Positions 48,505-60,600 of a DNA stretch of 64,000 bases are shown piece after piece. Where the stretch lies: NCBI GenBank assembly GCA_036571765.1, contig BROE01000020.1, positions 1,196,537 to 1,260,536 of the forward strand, given 5' to 3'. The position numbers and the translations under genes were made by a program. Below the pieces are notes generated by a model, which saw only the letters and a program-made list of their open reading frames with translations, was not told the DNA's origin and did no database searches. The number at the start of each line of letters is the position of its first letter. Position 1 is the first letter of the stretch. Origin of the DNA: Plecoglossus altivelis. Its lineage: Eukaryota > Chordata > Actinopteri > Osmeriformes > Plecoglossidae.

Positions 48505-51500
48505 ACACGAAAAAGAAACAAGAAGAGGACAGAAGAACAAAACAGGTTACATGAGTGTCACATTCTGAAGAAACTGAAACTCCACCTGGATGAATCACTT
48601 GAAAGGCAGCTTGTGCAGCACCTGTATGTTCCTTCTCATGGCAATGGTGAAATTAGATGTATTGTGCAAATCTTGTAATACTGACTCGGGATATTACTGA
48701 CCGTAGACTCTACGGAATCATGCAGTTTTGTAGTTGAGATGATACTACTGCTGAAGTGTCTTAATCCAAAATATTGATTGTTCCTAGTTACTAGTCACTG
48801 AGCACTGTACAGAATGATGCCCTTCTATTGAATACACAAGCTACATGAACTATATGTGCTTGGGTTCAATGTGTCTGATGTAATCTTCAAAAACTGTCTA
48901 GACGTCTTCCAGTGCGTGTGGAACTCACTGTGGAAGGTCTGCAGGTGGACGGACAGGCCGTTGGCTTGACTGAAGCCTTTCCCGCACTCGCGGCAGACGT
49001 ACGGTTTGTCTCCTGTGTGTGTTCTCACATGACGCGTCAGCTCAATAGACTGGGCGAAGACAGCCTCGCAGTACTGACACGAATACATCTTACCTACAAA
49101 CAAACATATCAGGACAAACTCATTGTTTTTGGGGGGCGGCTGGTTGTGTGTGTGTGCATGACAGAGTTCCGCATTAGTGTGAACGTGTGTGTATAATGCA
49201 GGAGTGGGCATTCCTTGTCCTCGGGGGCCACTGTCCCGAAGGTTTTAGAGGAGCTAAACCAGAATTTTCCACCCCTGGTATAATGCATGCGTGTAGATGG
49301 GTGTCGGTGAGAGAGCTGGACCTTCAGAGTGCTTCTTCTTGGTGTGGTACGCTAGCGCAGCGGCCACACTGAAGCTCATGTCGCAGTGTTTGCAGTGGTA
49401 GGGTTTCTCTCCTGTGTGCAAACGCATGTGGTTCTTCAGGGAGGAGTTGGCAGCAAACTTGGCCCCGCACTCCTCGCAAGCAAACGGCTTCTCCTCAAAG
49501 TGTTCTGTGCGCTTGTGGTAAAGCATGCCTGAAAGAAGAAAAACAACCGAACAGCATATACTGAGCAGGAGCGTGTTTATTTAAGACGAGGGACTTTTAA
49601 TAACTCCACCTTCGTTGGGCAGCGCATACACAAAGTGCTTTCCGTCAGAGGACTACATCAGCGAAGTTCGCTGGCGTCTAACCTGAGGGATGGGCGAAGG
49701 TCCGGCCACAGAGGTCGCACACCACCTTCCTCTTGGCACGGGTGGCCTCGGGGTGAGCGTGGGCGCTGTGGCGCTGCAGTGCCCGCACAGTGGGCAGCAC
49801 CTCAGGGCAGCGCGGACACCTCTGTTTGGCCTCCTGGTTCAGGGAGCAGCTCTTGGTGTGGGCCGCCAGACGACACTTGTATGCGAAGGTTTTGGAGCAC
49901 CAGCGGCAGGAGTAGGGCTGGGAGGAGGCAGCTTTTGCTTTGGCCTTGGTTTTCCTCGCTCCATCCTCCTCGTCCTCTGCCAGCTCCCCGTCTTTCTCGT
50001 CGACGCTGTCGTCCGCTTTGTCCTCCTTGCCTTCCTCTTCCTCGTTGGTGGGCTCGTCTGCAGGGCCGGAGGAAATAGGTTGGGGCTCCTGTGATTCCTC
50101 CTCAGAGCCTGGGAGAGCCCCGCCAGCAAGATTGGATAGCAGATGAATAGGTTTGTTGAAAAGGCAGACATGGTGAGAGTAGAATACAGGTTCGTCAGTT
50201 CAACATTCCCCCAACATTCTATAGATGCAGAAAACCCTTGCAGTACTATATGCTAGCTGCTTGATTGTAAGGCAGTGAAAAGAGTCGAAGACTGCAAACC
50301 ACCAGCAGGCTGCAGGGTGCCTAGCCCACAGAACACATACCTAACCTAGAGAACACACACCTAACCTAGAGAACACACGCCTAACCTATAGAACACATAC
50401 CTAACCTACAGAATACACACCCAACCTTCAGAACACATACCTAGCCTTCAGAACACATATGCATTCACATATGTGAATGGATGAATGACCAACACTGTAC
50501 TGTACGTGTACGTATATTAAAACCCGCCCCCAAAATACCCTAGATAATGCAATACCTCCAGCATCCAGTGCGGTGACTCTCCCCTCCAGCAGCTGGCTCA
50601 TGCGTAGGGAAAGAGTGGGGGCCATCTCCTGGACGGTGGAGAGCAGAGACTCCAGGCCCTCCTCGCTCACAGACCCCTCTTTGACCTGCTCCATCAGCGA
50701 CTGCACAGTCAGGCCTGGGTCTCCCATCTCACAGCACTTACGCACTACCTGTGTAAACCATACAAACTATTTCATTATCAGCACGATTAGAGGACTCGGA
50801 CGTTTGGGATTGGGGCTGTGGCCAGCAAGATGCAAACAGGAATAGAAAGAGAATCAAACAATGCTAAATCGATACGACACGTGTCGTCCCCATGCGTGAG
50901 TCTGTCCGTACTTCTCTCTCGTCCTCCCCCAGACAGGCTGTCGCTGCCTGGGCCAGCAGCTCATGGATGGATGGCAGCTCAGCAAGAAGCTCCATCAGCT
51001 CAAAGTTGCGCTCCAGAAAGACGCTGTGTTCATTCCCGTCCCCTGCTGACACGCTCAGCTTGACCTTCTTCTCTACAGACTCACTGAAATTGGCTTCCCC
51101 AACTGGAGGTATGCCGCTCTGGGCATTTGACTTGTCAGATCCTGCGAGTTATAGCTAAGTGTAAGAGGCCATCTTCATTTTTGAATGTGAACAATATTTG
51201 ATTTGTGTGGCGTAAGCATCGGAATCAGATTTTGATCGCTAGTTTGGATGGATTTCGTGACTTATTGACACCTACCTGTGCATTCTGGGACTTGTAGTCG
51301 AGGTCTTTTACAAGTGGATACATAATTTTCGTTCTTGGCCACCTCCTGAGTGTCTGTCTCTACTCCCCCGACTGACGCCCCACCTTCCTCCACCTTCTCC
51401 CGCTCCCTCTTCACTTGAGCTCCAGAGAAGCTGACTGAAGCCTCAACCATACCAGGGGAGGGGGCCACCTTTTTAGGGGAGTTCATCTCTGCCCCCTGGC

Positions 51501-52160
51501 TCTGGATGGTCGTGGGCTGTGGCTGGATGGTGACAGACGTGGTGGAGGGTGAGGGGGTGGTTGACCGCTTCATCAGAGTGGTGAGGATGTTCTTGCATCC
51601 CACCGCAACGTCAAACATCTGCAGGCTGTCTGCAGCTGCGATGATGCGGGTGAAGTTGTGTTTTCCCGGTGGCAATTTTCCAGTGTACACCATGTCCAGA
51701 AGGCAGGAGAACTCCTGGGTCGAGACCACAGTTGTGTCTATGGAGATGCTGTCAGAGCCCTCCAACAGAGACCTACGAGAGGGACAGTGAAGGTGTTTGC
51801 GCTAGACGGTTAGGCTGTTCAGGTGTCCTGTTCAAACCCCCGGAATAAAGCACCTTTGACGAATCATCAATCTGTTGCACTAACTGACTTGCTTTAGCAA
51901 GAAAACCAGTGGCATGTGTATGTACAAAGCCAGACTGAGTTGAAATGGCAAACTTTTATCAATAAACACTATTGCAAAGGTTTGATTCCTTTGTCAAGCA
52001 GGAATAGGAACCTGAAGAGTAGACTGGCGGCAGCCAGGACCAGTTTGTGGGCTTGGTGGGGGTTGTCTCCCACCATGATGGTGCAGTCACAAAACTGTCC
52101 CTCCTTCCTCAGGGACAGCAGTTGCTGCATCAGCTGTCTGCTGTAGTTAGGAAGCTCCAT
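46333..52160 (-). CDS. zbtb40: Zinc finger and BTB domain-containing protein 40
   Basis: A nuclear BTB/C2H2 transcription regulator. Eleven coding exons are spliced: 52160-52012, 51772-51276, 51141-50912, 50748-50556, 50108-49683, 49528-49322, 49093-48929, 48262-48048, 47950-47791, 47170-46953 and 46527-46333. They total 2655 nt, 884 aa. The BTB domain starts MELPNYSRQLMQQLLSLRKE and includes QFCDCTIMVG, AHKLVLAAASLLF and LDMVYTGKLPPGKHNF. It is followed by an acidic linker (EEEEGKEDKADDSVDEKDGE) and about 13 zinc fingers, some degenerate, for example CRWCSKTFAYKCRLAAHTKS C. The C-terminus is acidic (VLAVNVEDLLNGTVTFICRE). Human ZBTB40 is about 1239 aa, so this linker is much shorter. The first coding donor is a weak AG|GTTCCT. 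A CAG acceptor 6 nt before the ATG shows a 5' non-coding exon upstream. Confidence 0.95.
48455..48504. repeat. (GA)n microsatellite
   Basis: About 24 GA units with one ACA interruption in the zbtb40 intron between the exons at 48929 and 48262. On the transcript it is a long CU tract about 190 nt before the next acceptor. Confidence 0.95.
49191..49285. mobile_element. Miniature hAT element (79 bp) with 8-bp target duplication
   Basis: The element is 49199-49277. It begins CAGGAGTGGGCATTCCTTGT and ends CCACCCCTG, with CCTCGGGGGCC inside that matches the larger hAT MITE at 24125. GTATAATG flanks it on both sides (49191-49198 and 49278-49285). It lies in the 228-nt zbtb40 intron between exons 49528-49322 and 49093-48929. 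Confidence 0.85.
50320..50459. repeat. 20-bp minisatellite, about 7 copies
   Basis: Tandem units of the form ACCTAACCTAGAGAACACAC with 1-3 changes each, in the zbtb40 intron between exons 50748-50556 and 50108-49683. It is followed by a small palindrome, CATATG...CATATG. Confidence 0.9.
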
Positions 52161-52739
52161 GGCTCTCTGTAAGCCGTCTAAGAGGGGAGATTAATAAGAT
52201 ATTGTAAAATATTTGGTATGTCCATGACAAAGGTTGTGCTATGCTACGTCAAGCTCGCACCAATGACAATGGACTAAGTGTTGAATTCCAAAGCTCGGTG
52301 AATATATTTCTGGGCCCCTGGACTATGAACTCGAACCTTTATACCGTTTCTTAAATGAGATATATAGCCTATAGCAAAGACCGGAGACTTGTTCAGTAGA
52401 GCCTTAGGGCATAACAAACGTTTCATTTAGTAGAAAGGGGTTTATCAGTTAGGAATTTACAAAGACTAATAGCTGGTTGGCAAACAAATTAAATGTAGGT
52501 TGCTACTGTCGATGACATTGTTTGTTAATCTTTCCCAACATTAGCTGACAAACTAGCACAGAAGCTAACCTCAAAGAATAACTTAATTGAGGTGCGGGTG
52601 AGAGACCATTATTCTCTGAAATTCAGCACTGCAGTTCAGCATGCAAGCATCGCTTTCTTTACCTTTAATGTAATTCAAATGATCCGTCTCTTTATTTAAA
52701 CTCAAACGACAAACAACTGTGTTTCACAGCGCAATAAAG

Positions 52740-52800
52740 CTTCGGCGTTTTGAAAATGGCGAGTCTATGGCGACTTTCACGTCAGTTAACCTACAAACTG
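52740..52800 (-). promoter_or_regulatory. Probable zbtb40 promoter with YY1-like site
   Basis: AAAATGGCGAG at 52753 resembles a YY1 site and is followed by another ATGGCGAC. The region precedes the zbtb40 coding start by about 600 bp, fits a non-coding first exon spliced to the acceptor at 52167, and has no TATA box. Assignment is inferred. Confidence 0.4.
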
Positions 52801-53701
52801 CGCATGCCTACTAGTATCCTGTCTGGCCAAAGACAATAGGCCGATATGAGAATACGCTTTACGAAAAACACCCATTTACTCAACAAGCTTAAAGACCGAT
52901 GAATAAAAGCTAACTGTTCTCAATTGCACTCTGCAAGTGGTAAGAGCTGTTCGCTAGTGACTAAAAATTCTCAGCAATTTCGTTATGGAAAAACTACTGT
53001 AAAATAGAAGAAACAATTACTTTATTGCCAATATGAAATAAGAGAGAGAAAAAAACAAAAAACAATTCACACCAATGCCTGCTTACTCACTCTGGCTGCA
53101 GCACAAACCTAATCTAACTTCAAAAGGTTTTTAAGAAATATACAGATATCATTGCTATCTCTTCTAAATGTTATAGGGGGTTATCATATTTAATTTATTG
53201 TTGAGGTAATTCACGTTTATCCACCAAATAGTAATGATTCCAATATTTAACAGTTGCTCATGCATTCTTTAAATGTGAGTGAATTCAATTGCAGTGACAC
53301 CGCAGGCTTCTATCAAATGGAAAGATGTTTTTTTTTCTCGGAAAGGTAACTTTGTATCCTACAATGAAGGATGCAAAAGCCTGTTATGAATCGCATTGGA
53401 GAGCACTGGAAAATGTAACTGAACTTTCTACACCCAATCACAGTCCGGGGTATGAGCACAAACACAGTCTCAGAGAATGCATAAGCGTCTTTAAATATTA
53501 AAAGCCAGCAATAATTTTGAACACAGGTCAACGAAAAAAGGTTTTGCAACATAGTCACAGTTTAAAAAAAGAACAAAACAAAAACGGAAAAAACCTAACC
53601 AAATTAAAGCACTTAAATCCAAGTATGGACACTTGACAAATTCAAGCTTTAGATTTTCTTCTGACTTTAGTCTGTCAAGGGCATCGGCAGCAGTATTTTT
53701 C
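52801..53701. other. zbtb40 upstream / usp48 3' UTR region
   Basis: AT-rich sequence between the probable zbtb40 promoter and the usp48 stop codon, without a supported gene. The right half should contain the usp48 3' UTR (minus strand). Confidence 0.45.
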
Positions 53702-56700
53702 TCAGTGTCCAAGAAGCCCAGTGCCTAAAAAGACAAGACAATAGTGGTTAGATAGAAAATTATTTGAAGTCAAAGTTGTCTACATACCAAAGTAGTGTTC
53801 CTATGTGACAGCAGGAATTATTTTTTGAGCGGTGCTTACCTTTAAATCCTTCTTCAGGCATACCAACTGCGGAAAAATGACCCAAAAATGAAGTTTGAAG
53901 TATGGAATATCCCTATCTCTCCCTCTTACAAACACACTAACATGTCCAGCAGATGCCATATGAATGAGCACGTACCCTGATAAACATCGTCCATTGCTGC
54001 ATAATCTGCTATGGGTTCATCGGCCTGCAAACATACATCCAACAAAAGTAAGATAAAGAGACAAAAATAACAAAACAAAAGTTGGATGCTAATTCAGTTG
54101 CATGCTTCGAAAGCCGCTGGGTGTGTACCTTAAGGCAGATGATGCTATCTGGGATGACTCCTAGACTTCCCAGCGTGGCCAAATCATCCGTTAGACACCG
54201 CCCATCAATGGAAAGGTTCTGGTCGAACGGCGCCACCGAGAAGGCGTGCATGATCTGAGGACCAACGGCAAACAGTGCAGGAAAGTTCTCGCGGATGTAC
54301 AGTTTGGTCACTAAGGGAACTCCCCCCTCAAACATCGAATGTATAAAACCCCTTTCCCTCCCCTGTGAGGACAATATGTTCTTCCTGTAATCAATGAAGT
54401 TCGACTCAACTCTACATAGGGGAGAGGGGATTTCTCAGGGTGTCGTAATTACAGCAAGCTAAGCTATGATCATCACCATGTGTAGCTTTACTGTAACAAC
54501 CAGATCATGCTAATAGGAGCCCCTATGCTGGTTACTGAAATGTTGGCAGGATATGAGTGCACTAAGTTGAATATATCATGGTGAGACGACGACATCATCA
54601 CCACAGTGGGATAGCTCGGTTTCATGGGAGAAGCGGTAAAAGCTTCAGGACGCATGGAACTCCTCGCATGTGGAAATAAGAATCCAACTTCACTAAAGGC
54701 TAATGGCAGGTAATGATCCAAAAATCTGTCCAAAAACAATAATAGAATTTGAATAGTATAGAAACCAAGTTCTCATAATCAAACATAATGACAATCATCT
54801 ATATAGATTTGAAGCCAAACTTGGCTAGTCCTACCATGTCCAGCCCCAAGTCTTAATTTATTCAACTCAGTCGGCGCAGAGATTAGGAACAAGACATACC
54901 TAACTGTTTAAGATAGGTATGTCTACCTAACTGTTTAAGCTAGGTATGTCTACCTAACTGTTTAAGTTAGGTATGTCTCTGTTTCAGTTATGTTTAAGTT
55001 ATGAGAACATAATGAGAATTGCAAACTGTCCTCAACCCTGGCATGCTGATTTTGTTTTGTTGTTCACTCAGAGAGTGACACCATTTAAACCGTACCTGTA
55101 TCTTAAGCTCCTTAAGTGTCTGATTGGCTGAGACAATAAGAGCTTTCTCCCCCCGCAATTTCCTGTGCCGCGTGCTCCGCCTGATGCTGCCCGCCTTGCT
55201 GGCGCTGGAAATGGGGGCCAGGCTTGGGGAGGCTCCGGAGGTGGCGGCGGCGACGTCGTCGCTCAGCTTCAGCCGCTTGGCCCCGTCTTCTGACTGGACG
55301 AGACGTGGTCACGTGAGCGGGAAAGCGAGAGCGCCGCACAGCCAGGGGCTGTTTTTTCGTGTCACAAACGGCCTCTTACCTGGCTGAAGTCTGGGTCTCT
55401 CTCGCCGTCAACTTTGGCGGGCTCCTCCCGCTCTCGCTCCTCCCGCTCCTCCCGCTCCTCCTCCGCCTCAGATCCGCTCACATTCATCTCGGGAGCCGTG
55501 TCCTTTATCATCTGAATACACAGGCGTTTACTGCTGTTATCCTGAATGGCTGCTAAAGGACAGGCTGATGGCAGGACAAACCAGGACTGAAAAAGCCCAC
55601 AGACACGCAGACAAAGTCTTACCCTCTTGTCATCGATGACCTTACGGACATACACGGTGGCCTGGGCATACTCCCTCAGGTCTCTCTGCTGCTGGAAGAT
55701 GAAGCCATCTCTGCACTCCCTACACAGCTCTGTACGTTGGCACGCGTGGACATGAAAGTGGGGAAAAAATTGACATGTCACACGCACGTTGCATACCTCC
55801 AAGCGCTACGTCCATCTTGCTCCCAGTAACCCCCTTTACCAGGCTGAGTGGTGTACTCCACGGTAGGGCCAGTGGGCGTGGTTTGGCTGAGGCGGCAGAT
55901 GGAGATTGGCTGGTCGACCAGGAAGAGTCTGCTGATCACCTCCCACTCGCTGGGCCAGAGAAGAGCTATACTGTGCAGAGAGAGCCGCACACAACATGAG
56001 AGCGTCCGTTGCCTGTCTCCTGCTCTCCTTCAATACAAAGACACATTTTTTTTCCCTCATACTGCTCATTGTCCACTCTAACTGACTGGCTCTGTAGGCT
56101 GGTGTCCTGGTTAAGTGTACCTATTTGAAACAAAGCCTTGCTTCATGCCTTACTTTTTGCTACAGATGTGATCACTTAACTTCCTGTTGGAGGACAGAAT
56201 ATGAGATAGGAGGCACTCACTGCTGGGCATCTCCTTGGAGCATGGAGTCGTAGGTGAACATGAACCCTCCGTGAGGACACAGCAGCAGGCTGTTCCCCAC
56301 GCTGGACACTGGCGTGCTCTTTGCAGGCCTCCTAAAGCCACACAGAACCAGAGGACAAAACGGGGGGGGGGGAGACAACTGTACAGACTTATCCGTTTCT
56401 TGCAGATGTCACATTCTCAAGCAATACGCTTAACTACTCTCTAATAGTGAGAATGAATCACATTCAAGCAGGAGATCCTTACCTGATGAATTTCTTCCAC
56501 TCGTCCACAAAGAACATCGAAACCACATAAAGCGTGTCCGTATCCTAAAATACAAACCGGTTTGCATCAGACATGAAGCCCCGAGTATCGTGGGCAGCCA
56601 CGGGCTGGCCATTTCAATATGCTCCTCAACACGTGTAGGCAACAGGTAAGCCCTTGGGGTCAACCTGTGCAGTTAGTATGTGCGTGACAGTGGATTCGTG

Positions 56701-57591
56701 CAAGGAGGAAGTTCCCTTCTAAAAGCTTCTCATTGAGTAAATACGGATGACGCATTCAGTGCTCTGAGGACTAGGAGCACAGTTGCTCACATATATCACA
56801 TGTTCTTAATGTATACATTATTGTATGTAAATAACATACAAATATATAATATACATATAATTAATTAAATGTATGATTAATAAATACTATATAAATGTGT
56901 ATCATATATATGATTAATATATATTCTTAATTAACTTATTAAACCATACAAAGACAGTCAAGGTTTGCTCTGGTCTTGGTACCTGCCATCACATCACCAG
57001 AATCCAGAGATTCACTTCACTTCAAACATGTTCATACCGATTATTCCAATTATGTCATCCTAAACCACTAAACTCTATCCCCTGAGGGTTGTCACGGTGA
57101 CTGTGAGGTGGGGAAGCTCAGCTGACCAGAGGGTTGTCAGGGTGACTGTGAGGTGGGGACGCTCAGCTGGTACCTGTGGCCACTTGGTCAACAGGGGCCT
57201 GTTCTTCTCTTGGAAGAGGTTGAGCAGGGAGCTTTTCTGATCCGAGGCCATCATCCTGTTCAGGGCCTCGTTCTCTTTCCCCTCGCGCTCCAGCCTCTGT
57301 GTGTGTGTGCGTGCAGGGAGGGGGGGGGGGGACAATTAGAGATGCTCTCTACTGTATTCAACAATAACTCAAATAACAATGTTTTGCACTCATGAACAAA
57401 TGTAGTACAATGTACTTTGCAAATTTTACATATGGCATTTAGTATTTGATGCATGCAGTAATCAGATATTTAAACCAGAGGAAATGGTGGAGTATTGTTT
57501 CTGTTGTGGTATCAGCAGTAGCGATGTCTGTTGAGCATTCATGCGCGCGCACACACGAGCAAGTGGTGCTAAAAGTTCAATGCCATCTATC

Positions 57592-57630
<39 letters not shown>

Positions 57631-60600
57631 AGACACAGACACACACACACAGTCTATCCCCCTTCGCTTGAGCCAGCCAATCCTCACCAGGCACTGTTGG
57701 CATGGTTCCTGTTGCTGGGTAAACTGGGGTGCCTTGGGGAAGTACGCCCTCAACTTAGACCACACCTCCTCCGTTACCAGGCGCCGCTCCGTCTCCAGGA
57801 TACTCAGACCTCCTGCGGGGGCCAACAGCACAGCCAGGAAGCAGTCATTGACGGCAAAATAACCATCATTTTAATCACAAAAATCCCCCTGCCGACATCC
57901 ATCTAACTTCTGAAAAAAATGTCTTCAACCCTTGAAACACACTATTTGTTTCACCAAAATAAACACCTTGAGCTCCAGCACCGAGTTAGTGCTCGGATTC
58001 AAACTGGTAGCTAGTCCTACATACTCTATCGACTCTACATTCTAGATCAGCAGTGGTCTGGTTCAAGGGCTGTTACCGTGACAACAGAGGATGTCCTCAT
58101 TAAAAGTCTTCATGTCTTCATCACCGCCCCCCTCCTGAGGCTCGGGTTCATACTCTGGGTTAAACACACATGCACACGCACAGAAGGACAGAGGTTAACA
58201 GACATCTGCAACAGCTCCTTTAGTCAAGTTAGTTTATAACAATAATAAGAATATACAGACAGACAAAAAAGAAAAGAAAAGAATGAGCACTCCTGAACCC
58301 TAAAAGGACTCGAAGGCCAAAGCATAAAAATACATTTTAAGAGGAGACTTGAATGTCTTTAAATCAAAATTACTGCAGGGTTCAATTGACCTTGGCATCA
58401 TAGGACGTTGACCTCTAGACAAAAGCCCCAGTTTGGACACCCTGTGCCGGTGCTTCACCTAGCAGTAGCAGCGGGACATCCAAGAGGATCCTGGTTACCT
58501 TTCATGGCGCTCATGTCCGGCCCCTCTCCGTTGGTCTTGCCATTGCTGTGCCTGGTCTCCTCCTCGTCCTCGTCCAGCTGCTCCAGCGCCAGCACCCTCC
58601 AGACACGCAGAGACGCCTTGCTCACCCAGTAGCCCACATCGCTGCAGCCACACAGGACAGAAGGGTTGGCAAACACACACACACATACTGTACATAAGCA
58701 TGTGTATGTTCACACACTACCTCTTGGTGTTGCTTTTGACCAGGTTGGAAACCTCCCTGTAGTCCTCGTGGAGCTGGTTCTTTAGACGGAGCACCCGGCA
58801 ACGCTGGCTAACACACTCCTCGCACAGAGACGTGTCTGGATACATGGGTGGACACAGACACACAAGCAAGTTGTGTTAACAGTTTAGTGCCATCGCACGC
58901 ACACACACAGTCTATCCAGCTCCGCTTGTGCCAGCCATTCGTCACCAGGCACTGTTGATAGTGTCATATTTTCTGTAATGTTTGTCTTTCGTCTATAAGA
59001 TCAGTGTACATGACCTGTGATATTTTCCTGAGGATGGAAGTGAACTCAGACTTAATGCAGCACTCCCAACCATTTCTGTCTACCGCTATGACAACAAAGC
59101 TTTCTCACGCCCTGACTCTTGCAGGACCATCGTTCCGGTCATTGCCCACCAAATGCCAGGTTTGACTAGACACAACCCCCAACAAACGAGAAGGTCCGGA
59201 GCAGAGGTCTCCAACCCTGTTCGTGGACGGCTACCATCCAGACTGTTTTTACTTCAACCTCAGTTTCGCACACCTGATTCTACTATCTGGATGATAAGCT
59301 GAATGTGGCAACATTATGTGCAGTTGAAGTGAAAATCTAAAGGGTGGTAGCTTTCTAGGACCAGAGCTGGATACCCTTGGTTTAGCTACGCTAAAATGGC
59401 ACTTGGAACTCTTACGATCAAGCCGCGGTCCACCCCCGTAGCGCTCGTGCAGGATCTGGGCCGCGCGCTGCGAGATCCTCTTGGCCTCGCCCACCTTGTC
59501 GGGGTGGAGCTTGCCATGCGAGCACAGGAAGTGCGAGTTGTCCATCTCCTTGGTGGCTGTGGAGTCGTCCAACCACTTCTTCAGCCATTCCAGAGGGACA
59601 AACTCGTACGGCTCACCTGCGAGGTAGAGAGGGAGAAAACCGCCATCTTGTTAAAGTCATTGTTCAGTTACCACGATGATCATTCGATCTTGTGATCCTT
59701 GAAGTACCTTTTTGTCTTTAGATATTTCTTTTATTGAAGCGTTTTTTTTAATCAAATGGCATTTTGTAAATTTCTTTACAGAAACACTTTGATTAAAATA
59801 TATTTGTAGAACGCTGCAGTGGTTCCCGTTAAATACTTTTTTCCAACTTTAGGTTAGCACATGAACCTTTTAAACTCTCACACAACAAAACACTACACTG
59901 TCACCAACAAAAAATACTGAGTCATCATGAACCTGGTGTTGAAATGAGAGTGGTGTGTGCATGTGTGTGTGTTACCAACCGTCATCAGCAGGTAAAAGCT
60001 CGTAGAGTTCCTTCACCTCCTCGTGCTTTGCCTTGCCCTTGTCTACGCTCTGCCTCCGCATGTCCGCCATCTCACAGCACCACTCCTCAAACTTACGATT
60101 GTCCAGGTCCACCAGCCTCTGCAAAATGGCTGCCAACACAAGACAGAGGGTTTTCTTGTCGCGTCACAAACATTTTGCCGGGAGGTTACGGTCAACTCTG
60201 AACGTTCTATTCCCGAGCTTCAGTCAGCTACAGTCAGTTGAACACACAACCTTGTGAATAACTGTTGGATAAAAGGCTCACAAGCGTGGACCTAAAACAT
60301 ATTCTATAACAATGGCTATTAAAATATGACCTTTAAGTGGATACGAGGGTACACGACCCCTTTAAGGAGGCCCTGCTCACCTGGCACCTGGACGATGGTC
60401 TGGGAGGGATCAGGGACCTCGTCCTCCTGGCACTTGTACACCAGCATGTAGGCGTTTCTGGAGCAGTGGTAACCTTTGCTGCATTTGGGCTTGCGTGCTT
60501 GGGTCTTCACCGTCTCAGCTGGGGAAGTGGGGAGAGAAAAACAGAGGGAGAGAGAAGGGGAAGGAGAGGGGATTAACGTTGATACAAAACGCGTTCGGAC

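Noticed and set aside
48044..48598. 184-codon minus-strand frame with long Ser-Leu runs
   Set aside because: It reads through the (GA)n microsatellite and a shifted frame of a zbtb40 exon.
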